Part shown: piece after piece, positions 30,200 to 41,546 of the stretch
How positions within the stretch are numbered: the first letter of the stretch is position 1
Layout of the letters: each line of letters starts with the position of its first letter
Assembly: GCA_045837725.1 (NCBI GenBank)
Contig: JBEWZL010000162.1
Span: forward strand, 1 to 64,000
Length of the DNA: 64,000 nt
Direction: 5' to 3'
Origin: Vermamoeba vermiformis
Lineage: Eukaryota; Tubulinea; Echinamoebida
The notes under the pieces: model-generated
What the model was told of the DNA's origin: nothing
Databases searched by the model: none
The model's input: only the letters and a program-made list of their open reading frames with translations
Position numbers and translations under genes: made by a program

Positions 30200-33178
30200 A
30201 TGTTTCGCTTAGCAAGGCACTGGAAAAAATTAACCGGATCCGTTGCAGTAAGTGCGGCACTCGGCGGAGCTGTATTTTTGACAGCGACGGGAAATAAAGA
30301 GGATCCGGAGAAAAATCGACAATTAAGAATTAAAGATACTCAAATTAAAATACCATCGCGGGAAGAACACCTTGCTAAGCTCAAATCCAAGACTTTATTT
30401 GACGTTTTGGTAATTGGCGGTGGTGCGACTGGTACAGGCATAGCATTGGTGAGTATAATTAATTAGCTTAGTATTTATCATACTGAATAGCATTCGGTAT
30501 TTTTCAGATTAATTCTATTTATTCATGAATTTTTTATTTTGGATCTGCCCGCCAATTATATTCTAATCGTTATTCGTCTATGATCGAATTCAATTTGAAA
30601 ATATTATTATGTGTATATCCTCCTTATTATTTTGATTATCAATCGCGTGACGCGGGACCTAAATCCGATAATTTTTAGGACTGTGCTACTAGAGGCATTA
30701 ATGTCGCACTCGTAGGTCAGTAAATAAATTAAAATTATTTTCAATCTTTAACCTATTATTTCAACTGATAGAGCGCGAAGATTTCGCATCTGGTACTTCG
30801 AGTAGATCTACCAAACTCATTCACGGAGGTGTTCGTAAGTCTATATCAAGTCATCGACATATTACTTTAGTACTATTTATGATAATATAATCCTTATCGA
30901 TGACTTTATACACGAGATCCAGATTCGTTAGAGTTTGTCGTTTACATGATGTTTGTGAATAGGCTACCTCGAAGCAGCTATTAAAAACTTGGACTATAGT
31001 CAAGTGCACTTAGTATTTGAAGCGCTGCACGAACGAACTACATTCTTGAACATTGCTCCACATCTGACGCGAAAACTTCCTCTGTTAACTCCTTGCTACA
31101 AGTACGCTCTATAATTATGGATATATATAATACTCGTATTAACGTAAATATATTACAATAGATGGTACGAAATTCCCTACATGTACACTGGTCTTGCAAT
31201 GTACGATCTGCTTTCTGGCAAAGGAAAACTCGGAAAGTACGTACTAAAATAGCAAAATAATTAAGGATATTAATATAATATTGATACTATAGTACTGCTA
31301 TAATCTCAAAGGCCAAGTCGCTTGAAAAGTTCCCGCAGTTAGCGAGCGAGAATTTGAAAGGCACCATTTTGTATTACGACGGACAAATGAACGACAGCAG
31401 AATGAACGTCTCATTGGCCACCACCGCTGCTGTAAAGGGCGCTTCCTTGGCTAATTACGTTGAAGTCGTCGAACTATTAAAGGTATGTGGATTCGCATCC
31501 AAAACAAAAAGATCCGAATCTCGTTTCCTTGACAATACTTTTACGAGGAATTGCTCCATATTTATTCTTTATAATATGTATACTATTTATCCTAATATGG
31601 AGTTGATAGGATAAAACTGAGCCCAACAAATTGATCGGCGCGAAAGTGAAAGATAATTTGACCGGTGAAGTGTGGGACATTCACGCGAAGATTATTGTCA
31701 ATGCTACTGGTCCTTATGTTGGTACGTATTACCTATATATAATTACTCCTTACGATCAGAGTATTTAAAACAAAAATTAATGGATCCAGATCCGCTTGGA
31801 AAAATCAAAAATTTATTTCAAATTTGATGGATTTATTCAAATATGATAGTATTATCTTATATATATTTTTCTTTGCAGACCACATTCGATTGATGAATGA
31901 CCCGAGTGCGCACAAAATGATCAAGCCGAGCAATGGCACGCACATCATGATCCCGCAGAAATTTGCAGCCAAAGACGCGGGCGTATTAATTCCGAAGACG
32001 AAGGACGGCAGAGTATTGTTCTTGTTGCCCTGGGAGAACCGCGTGCTCGCCGGAACTACTGACTCAGAAGCGGAATTACTCGACCACCCAGTGCCGCAAC
32101 AACAAGAAGTCGATTTTATTCTCGAAGAATTGAATCGAATTCTCGCCGAGCCTGTCACGCCCAATGACGTGCTGTCGGTGTGGAGCGGCATCAGACCCCT
32201 CGCCAAGCCATTGAAAGTGAAAGAGAATCAGGACACAAAAGCGATATCACGTGATCACGTGGTCGAGGTCAGTGACAACGGCTTGTTGACGATTACTGGT
32301 GGCAAGTGGACCACCTACAGGAAAATGGCGCAGGACATTACGGATCGCATTGAAGATCGCGAAGAAATGAAGCAGAAACCTAAAGTAAGCAAGAAAAACA
32401 ACCTATTATTGATTTTATGGGCATATTACTATATAGTAATGGTATGCTATGTGAAATTTTGTTTTGGATGAGCCAAGCGGATCCAGATCTAACGAGTGCA
32501 TCCAGATCAAGTGTTTCACGGATGAAGTGCCACTTATTGGTGCACTAGGCTACAATAGTGCTGAAGTGCAAGAAGAATTGAAGCGCAAATATCATCGCTA
32601 CAATAAGGCGGAGAAGAAACATCATCCCATCGATGACGACATTGCGGAACATTTGGCGCACTCTTACGGATCTAGGTACAAACTAACAAATATACACTAT
32701 TGATGTATCACTATAATAATGCTAATAATCTTGTTATTTCAGAGCTGCTTTAGTCGGTGAATTAGCGCAACAAGGTTACGGTCAACGATTGGCGCCTGAT
32801 TTTCCTTTTTTGGAAGCGGAAGTCGTGTATTGCGCTACTAACGGTAAGTTAGCTTAAATTAACTATAAGAGTATTTGATATTAACATCTAATGTTTAGAA
32901 TACGCTGCCACTGCTGTGGATGTGTTAGCACGACGAACACGATTAGCCTTTTTAGACACCAATGCTGCGAGAAAAGCACTGCCGCGAGTTGTAAGTCATG
33001 TGCTTAATACAGATCTAATTATAATATAATATCCATTAATTATTGATCGTTGTAGATTGACTTAATGGCGGCTACGCTGAAGTGGGATGCGAAGAGAAAA
33101 CAAAAAGAAGAAAATAACGCGTTGAAATTCTTGGAAACAATGCATGTCAATAATACTAATAATAACGCGCAGAAGTAA
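30200..33178 (+). CDS. GPD2: Mitochondrial FAD-dependent glycerol-3-phosphate dehydrogenase
   Basis: Twelve exons (30200-30448, 30679-30715, 30772-30834, 30963-31101, 31162-31236, 31293-31482, 31610-31721, 31879-32384, 32506-32675, 32743-32843, 32899-32990, 33056-33178) give 618 residues. A basic, mitochondrial-type N-terminus and a hydrophobic segment precede the FAD fold, DVLVIGGGATGTGIAL. Family signatures follow: DFASGTSSRSTKLIHGG, KGTILYYDGQMNDSR, NATGPYVD and LTITGGKWTTYRKMA. The C-terminal DAO_C domain is present, but the calcium-binding EF-hands of the animal enzyme are not. It oxidises glycerol-3-phosphate to DHAP and passes electrons to ubiquinone at the inner membrane (glycerophosphate shuttle). 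The exon 9 acceptor (32505) was chosen to keep frame and homology. Confidence 0.95.
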
Positions 33179-33296
33179 ATTGAAACGAATTTTTGAAAAA
33201 CACCATAACACCAAATAGGCCATTAGACCGAAATTTCGGAGGATCTATTTGACCGACCACGTTTAAAAATATTTCGTTCCTCTAACAGCACCTTAT

Positions 33297-34497
33297 ATGC
33301 GAATACTACCGCAACCACATAGTGGATTGATGATAAGGAACATTGCCAAACCCATTCTCAGCAGCATGTCTACGCATCCAGCTTTAGGCGCTTCCAAAGT
33401 ATTTCAATCTGAACTCGTAAGTCATTTACAAATACAAAATAATATTATTTAGCTGTTGCAGTACTCATCGTAATATTGTTCAGGGTCCGATCAACTATCG
33501 CGAAGTAGGTCCCGCTGATGGCGAACCGCTGGTCTTCGTCAATGGAGCGTTTGTTAACGCAGGTAAGACATATAGTTATGGATAGTCGTACAAATCTTAT
33601 CTTAAGATACGGAGCTATGAACTAATCCGACGCATCCAGATACTTGGCGAAATGTGATTCCTTCTTTCTCTGACAAGTACAAGTGCATTGCGGTAGAATT
33701 ACCAATTGGCTCTCATAGTATTGTACGTTCACTAAGTGAGGCATTCCATATAAATTTGGCTCATTGCTATTTTTAGCCAACAAACGGAAAAGTGGATCTT
33801 ACCCCAGAAACTCTCGCGCTGACGCTCGGATCATTCGTTAACAGCCTCAGCCTCAAACAAAAGCCAACCCTTATTGCTAATGACACTGCGGGAGCACTGA
33901 CTCAGATCCTGATCTCGAAAAAGCCCGAGCTCCCTTCGCGAGTGGTTCTGGTCTCGTGCGACGCCCTCAAAAACTTTCCACCAGGCATATTTTGGACCTT
34001 CAGAATCGCTGCTCGACTTCCAGGCTTCACTTGGACTATCAAACAGATCTTCAGCCGTCCAACTCTGCGCAACTCACCCGCGTACCTGGGCTGGCTCGCG
34101 AAAAAGCCAATCGATGAGAAAGTGGTTGAAGCCTACACCAAGCCGTTCTTAACTAACATCGGTGTGCAGCGCGACGTAATCAGCGTTTGCAAAAATCTTC
34201 ATAACAAGTACGCTCAACTACAGTTAGCATATCTTTCTCGCGATCAATGCTTACATTATGATCTTTAGGTACACCCTTGAAGCGGCGAAGACATTTCCTT
34301 CATTTACTAAACCAGTGCTCCTTGCGTGGGCTTCAGAAGAAAAGTTGTTCCCGCCAGCTGATGCGGAACAACTCCACAAGCTGTTCCCCAACAGCAAATT
34401 GGTTTACATTAAGGACTCATACACGCTCGTTCAAGAAGATCAGCCGCAAGAGTTGGCGAAGCACATCCGCGAGTTCTTGAACCAGAACAAGATCTGA
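33297..34497 (+). CDS. Alpha/beta-hydrolase with non-canonical catalytic residues
   Basis: Start ATG 33297; exons near 33297-33416, 33484-33563, 33641-33723, 33778-34207 and 34269-34497. The fold is evident from NYREVGPADGEPLVFVNGAF near the N-terminus and PVLLAWASEEKLFPPADAE near the C-terminus. At the nucleophile elbow it reads IANDTAGALTQ, so Asp or Thr stands where GxSxG hydrolases have Ser. Where the catalytic His is expected it reads DSYTLVQEDQPQ. The combination resembles a subgroup of mostly bacterial alpha/beta hydrolases with ND-T-GG and SyTf-peDqP motifs (from memory, not searched). Enzyme activity is uncertain and bacterial ancestry is possible. The gene lies 118 bp downstream of GPDH, same strand. 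Confidence 0.8.
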
Positions 34498-34595
34498 GGT
34501 CGAGCAATGTTGCTCTTTTTTAGATAATATTTTTAAACGATTTTGTAAATAAATTAAGCTTTTATTAGCCCAAAATTGTTCGCAGAGTACTTTTT

Positions 34596-37582
34596 TTACA
34601 TTAACTTGAGTGCCTTGGATTGTGACGCAGCTTTCTTCTTTTTCTCAATGTCAGCGTTGTACATCTCCATCTTTTGCTTCTTCAAGGCTTGCATGTCTTG
34701 GCTAGCCTCTTTTTGAAGCTTTGAAAACATTTGTGCGGATTGCGAGTAGTTGGTGCGATCCGTTTGAGAAGCAGCAACGATATTCTAAAATAATAATGTT
34801 AAATCATGCTAAGTAATATAATACATTTAGCCATACCTTGCCCTCCTTGATCGTTTTCATCGTTTCCTTTACGCTGGCTTGAGTTTTGGCAGTGCCTGAC
34901 AATTTTTCTTTGCGCTTGATCTCGTTCTCTTTAGTCTCCTCGCGCACTTTGTGGTGATGCTTTCGTCGTCTGCGGAGTCGTTTCTTATCTTCTGAGTCCA
35001 ACTCTGCCTCTGACTTGAGCGTAAGCTTGTCCTTTTCGTAAATTTCCTAAAATAGGCGAATCCAGTCAGATCAGATTCGTTTGGCAAATAAAGTAACGTA
35101 CCTCTGGTGCCAATCTTTGAGCATCGCTAACAGCCATAGGCAATATTTCTTCCATTTGAATGGCAGCAACATCCTTAACTTTCTTGATCTCGATATCATC
35201 GCGAACTTTTGTAGGAGCGAATTGAGCGTGAGCCAGCGCATCCAGCTTGAAACATATTTTTCTGAATAATTTCGCAACTTCTTGGTGTTCTTTAGTCATT
35301 TCAGTCTCTTCTACCACGCCAGCAGTCTGTTTCAAATAATCTTCTTCGTACAACTCGCTGAGACTCTGTAAATGGTAGTAATGCTTAGATAAGACTCTAA
35401 ATATGTATAATTATATATACTACGCACCTTCTTGCTCTTGGTAGCATCAAGATCGACAGAAGTATCGCGGTGATCGCCCCTAAGATCAAAAGTTTAGCAC
35501 ATCCGACGCGATCCACAACAATTTGTTTTTCCGCTTACCTCTTTGGTTTTTCAACTCTCTTAATAACGTCGTCAAAGGCGCCATCAATAATACGTTGTCT
35601 AATAAGGTCTTCGATTTTAGTAGTAACTTCTTGGGTGATTGTAGGAGCAACTTTGGTCGCGTGTTGGAACTCGATAGGCTCTTCTAACAAACTGTTGACT
35701 GGACGTTTGTTGGCTTGAATTTCACCGAGCAATTGCCATCCTCGGCCTTCGAGGTTCTCTTCTTCTAATTTTCGGATCTTTTCTTCGAGTCGCTTTTGTC
35801 GGATCTCGTGGCGAGATTTACGTTGTTCTTCGGCTACAAACGAGTTAATGTAAATATATTAGACGCGAAATAGCAATGCTTACTCAAGTTGCCATCGTCA
35901 TCCGATTCTTCGTCCATCACTTCTTGCTCCAGTTGCTTGATCTGCTTGTTCATATTTTGACGCTCTTTCTCATAATTAGACAAGAATGCAAACTCATCGT
36001 CGTCATCAATATCTTCTTCTTCCATATCTTCATCGTCATCACCAGTCCTGTAACGAATCCAAAGCTCAGTACGCGAATTTATCAATTTTATCAGCTTTTG
36101 CCCAGTTATTTCCAGGATTAAATTGATTAATTATATTTATGTCGCTTAAATGAGTAAGAAGAAGCTGAACTTACTTGGGAGGAGCAAAGAAGTCAGAATA
36201 CTTCATCTTAGCCGGATCCACTTCTCCGTCGTCCTCGTCCTCGTCCTCGTCTTCATCCTCGTCCTCGTCGTCATTTTTAATCATCTTTTTGGTCTTTTTA
36301 AAGAAAGCTTCGAGCTTTTTGTCTTCGTCGTCCATTTCTATAAAAATACAAGTCAGTTCATTTATTCTTATTGTTAGCAACCCTTATTAAGCAGCCGCGG
36401 TACGTATGTATTGATATGAATTTTCTAATAGTGTGATAACTAATGCTCGCTTACCTCCTTGGAAGTCGCCGAATCCGTCGCGCTCGCCGTACATCAGATC
36501 TCGTGCCATTTCATCGTCGTCTTCATCATCTTCATCCTTGTCTTCATCTTCATCATCGTCATCAAAGAAATTGTCTCCTTGTTCCTATATTTAATAGTTA
36601 GAATCTTAATCCAAACACGCGTGATCCTTGGATGTGCACTTACATCGGCATCGTCCAAAAACTTCTCGAGCTCATCTAATTTAAAGAACTCGTCATCGAC
36701 TGCCGAGCCCTTCTTTTGTGCACTCTTGTTATTGCTGGCCTTAGTGTCCTTCTTGTTATTTTTGCCCGTCGATCCAACAGGTTCGAGGTCTGGCAGATCG
36801 TCTTCTTCATCTTCTCCGTCGTCATCATCGAATTCACCATCCATATCTTCATCGTCCATATTCTCACTATCATCAATACCGTCCATTTCTGCATCCATCA
36901 TAGCTTCATCCTCCGAATCCATCTGAAAAAATTATTAAATATTTCCAAATAAATTTAAAGCGATAGTATTATTATGTATATTGATTTTATAGTATTTTTA
37001 ACGAGCTAATACTTACCTCAGGAAGAAGGTTACCGAGATCCAATTCCAGATCGTCGTCATTTTCCCTCAAAGCATCGAGGTTGGCCTCAATAAAGTCCAA
37101 TAATGGTTCATTTTGCATATTAAGTTCTTCCCAAATTTGTTCGCAATCAAAACCGTCTACGATCAGCGCTTTCAGCGGGCCTGTCAGATTCTTCATCTTG
37201 GGAAGTTCATTTTGTTTAGCTAAGCAGAAAAAATATGTTAATATAGGCTGCAAAAAAATAGATTCAATTGCGACTTTATTCTGAGCCAAAATGTCAGATT
37301 TAGATCGCGATCGGATTTGGATTTAGTCGTTAAAAATGAGAAAAAATTGCTATTTACTTTCCAATAATTAATTCATATGATATACCATCATAGGAAGATT
37401 TGGGATAACTTACCGAGGTCAAATAACGTTTTGGTAATATTAGTCAGCTTCTTTTCTAGATCTTGATCCTCTTGCACAAATTTCTCAGGGTGTGCATTAA
37501 TATCCTTATTAAATACATTTAATACGTCATCTATTTGCTTTTCTGGGTCTGGCGTAAATCTCTTTCCTGTTGCGGTTGCCAT
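34596..37582 (-). CDS. mpp10: U3 small nucleolar ribonucleoprotein Mpp10
   Basis: A multi-exon minus-strand gene from ATG 37582 to the stop at 34596. The N-terminal helical part (VLNVFNKDINAHPEKF) is followed by long Asp/Glu-rich stretches (about 36200-36900) alternating with KMKYSDFFAPPK, a hallmark Mpp10 segment. The conserved C-terminal core reads GRGWQLLGEIQANKRPVNSL, then LLEEPIEFQHATKVAP, SLSELYEEDYLKQT and a Lys-rich tail with RRRRKHHHK. Mpp10 with Imp3 and Imp4 joins the U3 snoRNP in the small-subunit processome and is needed for early 18S pre-rRNA cleavages in the nucleolus. Several introns interrupt the acidic region. It converges with the hydrolase gene, 98 bp between stops. Confidence 0.93.
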
Positions 37583-38047
37583 CGCGTATCCGATCTAGTC
37601 CTCTTGAACAAATAAGTATATACAAGCTATTATACAACAAAGTGTGATATAGAGCACCAACTTAGGACAAAAAAAGAGCAGAACATAAATTTTGGGTTTG
37701 AAAACGGTTTCAAAACCAAAAAAAAAAGCACTTCAACTCGCCTGGTGAATCAACTGACTATACTTCATGTCGATACACTTATAAGTACTTATAAAGACAT
37801 CACATGCATCAAAAATTCGAAGTTACCAATGCATTCAGTTAGTGGTCAGGAAAGGTAAGAATGATAGGCCTCTGTTCGACGCTTGCGTCCTCCTTCTCGC
37901 GGAGAAAGTTAGAACGTAATTTGGCTTGCTTGCTTCCGCGTCTTTGGTGAAATGTCAGGGGAGATTCCGCCGGCACTTATTGGCATGATCTTTTTTTTGC
38001 GCTTTTTATTTATTCTTTGTTCAACAGTGCAACAACAAAGGTTGTGA
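37583..38047. promoter_or_regulatory. Divergent intergenic region
   Basis: About 465 bp lies between the Mpp10 start (minus) and the surface-protein start (plus). AT-rich runs and an A-rich tract are visible (about 37690-37730). No RNA gene or repeat is recognised. Confidence 0.45.
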
Positions 38048-39549
38048 ATGGCTCGCAAAATTAGTGTGATTTGCATTGTTCTTTTATTTATCGCCTTGGC
38101 GGCTGCATCCCTTGTGGTGAGTAACAATTTCAACGGTTGGATTTGGATTTAAAATATTTTCGGCAACAGCACATCGATGTTTCAACACAAGCAGACGGCG
38201 TTATTTTCTACGGGAACTATATCTTCGGAGACCCCTACGCTGCATCCGGTGATAAGGTCATTTACTTCTCGTTGCAAGATCAGACAAACACTTCCTCTAC
38301 CATTGCGGTCATCGCGCAAGTCGACGCTAATGGCCGCTTCACTGAAGTGGTAAGAGAGTCGGTCAATGTTAGAACGTCCCAAGTCTTTACCAACGGCAAC
38401 TGGTGGGGAGTGCTCAGAGGAAACGGAACGATCCTTTGGAAACTGGACGCTTCCAACAACATTGTCAACAAGACCAGTTTCGACACAATGGGGTCCACTT
38501 ACTACTTGAAGATGCTCTCCGATGATACTATTGTTGCGCAAGTTGCAAGCCAGATCGTCACCTATACTCTTCAATCCGGTGTCTGGACTGCCAGCAGCAA
38601 CGTCATTCCTTATCCTGCATACAACACTGGTGGTATATATGCTATCGACAACTACATGGTCACCGTCAATGAGACAGGTACCATCATGATCTACACTCGC
38701 ACCACTGGGGACTGGAGCTTCTCGGAGTCCCTTGAGACGAACCTGACCGTGCCTAATGCCCCCACGTACATCTTTCACAATGGCGTCGACACTGTCTTCA
38801 TCTGTCACGCAGTTACTCCTTATGCCGGTGGTTTAGGTATTCTCGAGACCTTCACCAAAGTGAACGGAGAATGGAAGCATCAAGTGCTCACTAACGCGGA
38901 TCTGGGGCTTTCTGCCATGTCGTACATTGGCTATGATAGCGGTGTTATTGTCGATAAGGATAATTTCCTCGTTGGTGCTGCGTACGATGGCTACTCGCAG
39001 AAGCGAGGAGGTACCAAATATGGATCTGGCCTTTTGATGCAACGACAACCAGACAACACGTGGACTAGAACGGTCAACTTCACGACTCAAGACAATGGAC
39101 TCTTTGCCTCTACTTCATTGGTCGTGAACAACTACTTTGCCTTTGTTACGTGCCAACCCAGCACGGTACCTGAATGTCGGTTCTACACTACTCCTTCGTG
39201 CATTGCTAAGCCCTTCGTGGCCACGTGTACCAACATCAATATCGACAGTTGTGCCGTGGATCTCAGCGCTCTTCCTGCTCTGCCCTACACTCTCAACGAC
39301 TGCAGCACTGCACCCAATGTCACGGTTAATGTCACAGGCACCTCGCGCCAGAACAACGTAATCACCGTCTCGTTGAGCTTCGAGAGACAGCTTGCCACGC
39401 CCTACACCTGCAACGGTACTCTCACGTGCTCTGCTGGCTCACCTCAAAGCGGTCCTGGTTCCAACACGCCCTCCAAGAAAACTAGCGCTGCACCCGTGAC
39501 TTCGTTCGTTGGTGTTGCTGTAGTTGTTGCTCTCGCTGCGTTGTTCTAA
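38048..39549 (+). CDS. GPI-anchor-like surface protein, paralog 1 (intact)
   Basis: Two exons (38048-38116, 38170-39549), 482 residues. The signal peptide is in exon 1 (ISVICIVLLFIALAAASLV). The body is rich in beta-type Trp/Gly/Asn motifs and N-glycosylation sites and resembles a propeller-like repeat fold (NGNWWGVLRGNGTILWKLD). A conserved block GAAYDGYSQKRGGTKYGSG precedes a Cys-containing C-terminal domain (FYTTPSCIAKPF...SCAVDLS). The tail ends in a hydrophobic GPI-type signal (SFVGVAVVVALAALF). It is the undisturbed relative of the genes at 58325 and 60169, with the same intron after the signal peptide. Function unknown. Confidence 0.85.
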
Positions 39550-39708
39550 GAGCTAATTAGTTCCAATAAATCAGTTCGAAAGAATTGCGCAAGATCAGAC
39601 GAGACGGTCCTGTCTTCTTGTGCACAACGGAAAAGCTCTTTGGATTTTGTGCGCAAAACAGGATTGCAATAGCACCCTTATTATAATTCATAATTAGATA
39701 ATCACGTA

Positions 39709-41425
39709 ATGAGTGCTTCTGCTTTTGCTTTACCTGCGATCGCGAAGCCAGGCGAAGATCTGATCACGGCATTACCAACTGAACTGGTCAAAGAAATAAT
39801 TAACAAATTAAACTGGAATGAAACGCTAATGTAAGCAACGTTACTAATGATTTTTCAATAACCATCTGATCGGACAAACTTTTTCGTAGATGTAGTGCGT
39901 GTTAAATAATTTATATTTTTTAGACTCACCTCTACGTCGAAGGAATATCGAAGATTTTATTTTGATAAAATATTGCAACGCGTTTTTATACCGTATGGCT
40001 CGCTCGAAGGAATCCCTATCATCTTCAACGAGAACATTATAACCGAGTTAATATTGCAGCCTATTAACTCTGGTCATATAATGTCTACAGGATCAATCAC
40101 AAAATCCCTGCTCGATCGGCGGATGCAGCTGTCAAAATTGACACGTTTGTCGGATCTTCATATCATCAGCGATAGAGCGTTAAATAGAGCACCGCTAAAC
40201 AAAAGACATGAATGGCAACAGTTAGAAAAGCTTTTGCCGCCAAAGACATTAATTCATTTGATTGTGAGCCCAACTGGCCTACCGCGTAAGTTGAAAGTGA
40301 CCAAATATTGGTTACATCTAATATTCATGCATAATACTGTTAAATTTTAAGCAATATTAGAACGATATTTAGGCTTGTCCTAAGATTACGACTATGAAGA
40401 TATTTTAGATCCGAATCTGCTGAAGAAATACTTCATTTCGAACTAATAATCTATTTTAACTGCAGCCGATAGTCTTTTGCCGAAGTTTCGATCGATAACA
40501 GCGGAGCCTATTCCAAAGCATTGGAAATCCGTTCCAAAACCGCTCAACTTGGACTCGCAGCACTTAATTAATCTCGAAAACTACAATGGCTATGCTCTTA
40601 ACCAAATTTGGAAATGTACTAAGCTAACTAGACTGCAATGCGAGAAATTTCCAGCGGATCTGCGTAACAACAAAGGCGAGCTTGAATTCAACGCTCTATC
40701 CACTTTGACCAGTCTACGCGTACTCGACTTGCAATACACCAAGAAGAAATTTCCTCTTTCACGAAACGCGTTCAGAGAATTAACAAAATTGACCAACTTA
40801 ACTTCCATCAATTTAAGCTTCGAGAATTTTAGCGTTGTAGAAACTATTCCAGCGTTCATATTTAAGCAGAGAAACCTTCAAATACTATCAATATGCGATG
40901 TTCATATTTCCCCCTCGACGTTGGCCGAATTGGAAGGTGTTCCATGGTCGCATCTAGCGTTTGGAAGAAACGAAGAGCCAATTGAAACCCTTGTGGAAGA
41001 AACTATCAATAATCCTCCTCTTACATTGCCAATCATCGGCAACAACAATAACAATCAACCCCCGCCCTTGCCAACAGTACGACCTCTTTGGGTACCTGAC
41101 AAGGACTGTCCAAAGTAAGCTTTGCAAAAATTTTCCTTACCATATTAAGTAATTAACGCATTTTAGCTGCACGCGATGCGAAGCTGAATTCACGGTGACA
41201 CTTCGACGACACCACTGCAGAAACTGCGGAAAGATCTTTTGTGGTCATGTAAGTGTCACATTTTCAAGAACGAGTAGGCCCCTTGACTAACACGTGACTT
41301 TCCATATTTAGTGCTGTTCGAAGAAATTGCCGTTAAAACATCTGAGGTACATGACGAGCCAGTTGACTTGCACTGATTGCTACGCAGATCTGCTTGAGCG
41401 ATTGATGAAGAATTCAACTGCCTAA
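39709..41425 (+). CDS. F-box / LRR / FYVE protein
   Basis: Five exons (39709-39830, 39924-40285, 40466-41114, 41167-41248, 41312-41425), 442 residues. The N-terminus is F-box-like ([20 protein letters not shown]). The middle carries LRR-type segments ([33 protein letters not shown]). The C-terminal FYVE finger is complete: [34 protein letters not shown] (the PI3P-binding R(R)HHCR patch) and TCTDCY, with eight Zn ligands. FYVE fingers bind PI3P on endosomes and F-boxes recruit SCF ligases, so an endosome-localised ubiquitin adaptor is a fair inference. An Asn/Pro-rich linker ([11 protein letters not shown]) precedes the finger. Confidence 0.87.
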
Positions 41426-41546
41426 TCGACTTGATATGGCATCGTATTAAATTTTGATTAATTAAAGTAGACTACAACGCCCTCTTAATTTTAATTCTTA
41501 GGTCAGATCCGGATCATGAAAATTAACTTGTTTTTTTGTACATTGA

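Noticed and set aside
36150-36926. Plus-strand frames rich in Ser, Val and Phe
   Set aside because: Antisense of the GAT/GAA-rich acidic tracts of Mpp10.
38182-38808. 208-codon minus-strand open frame
   Set aside because: Shadow of the intact surface-protein gene on the plus strand; no start, splice or family support.
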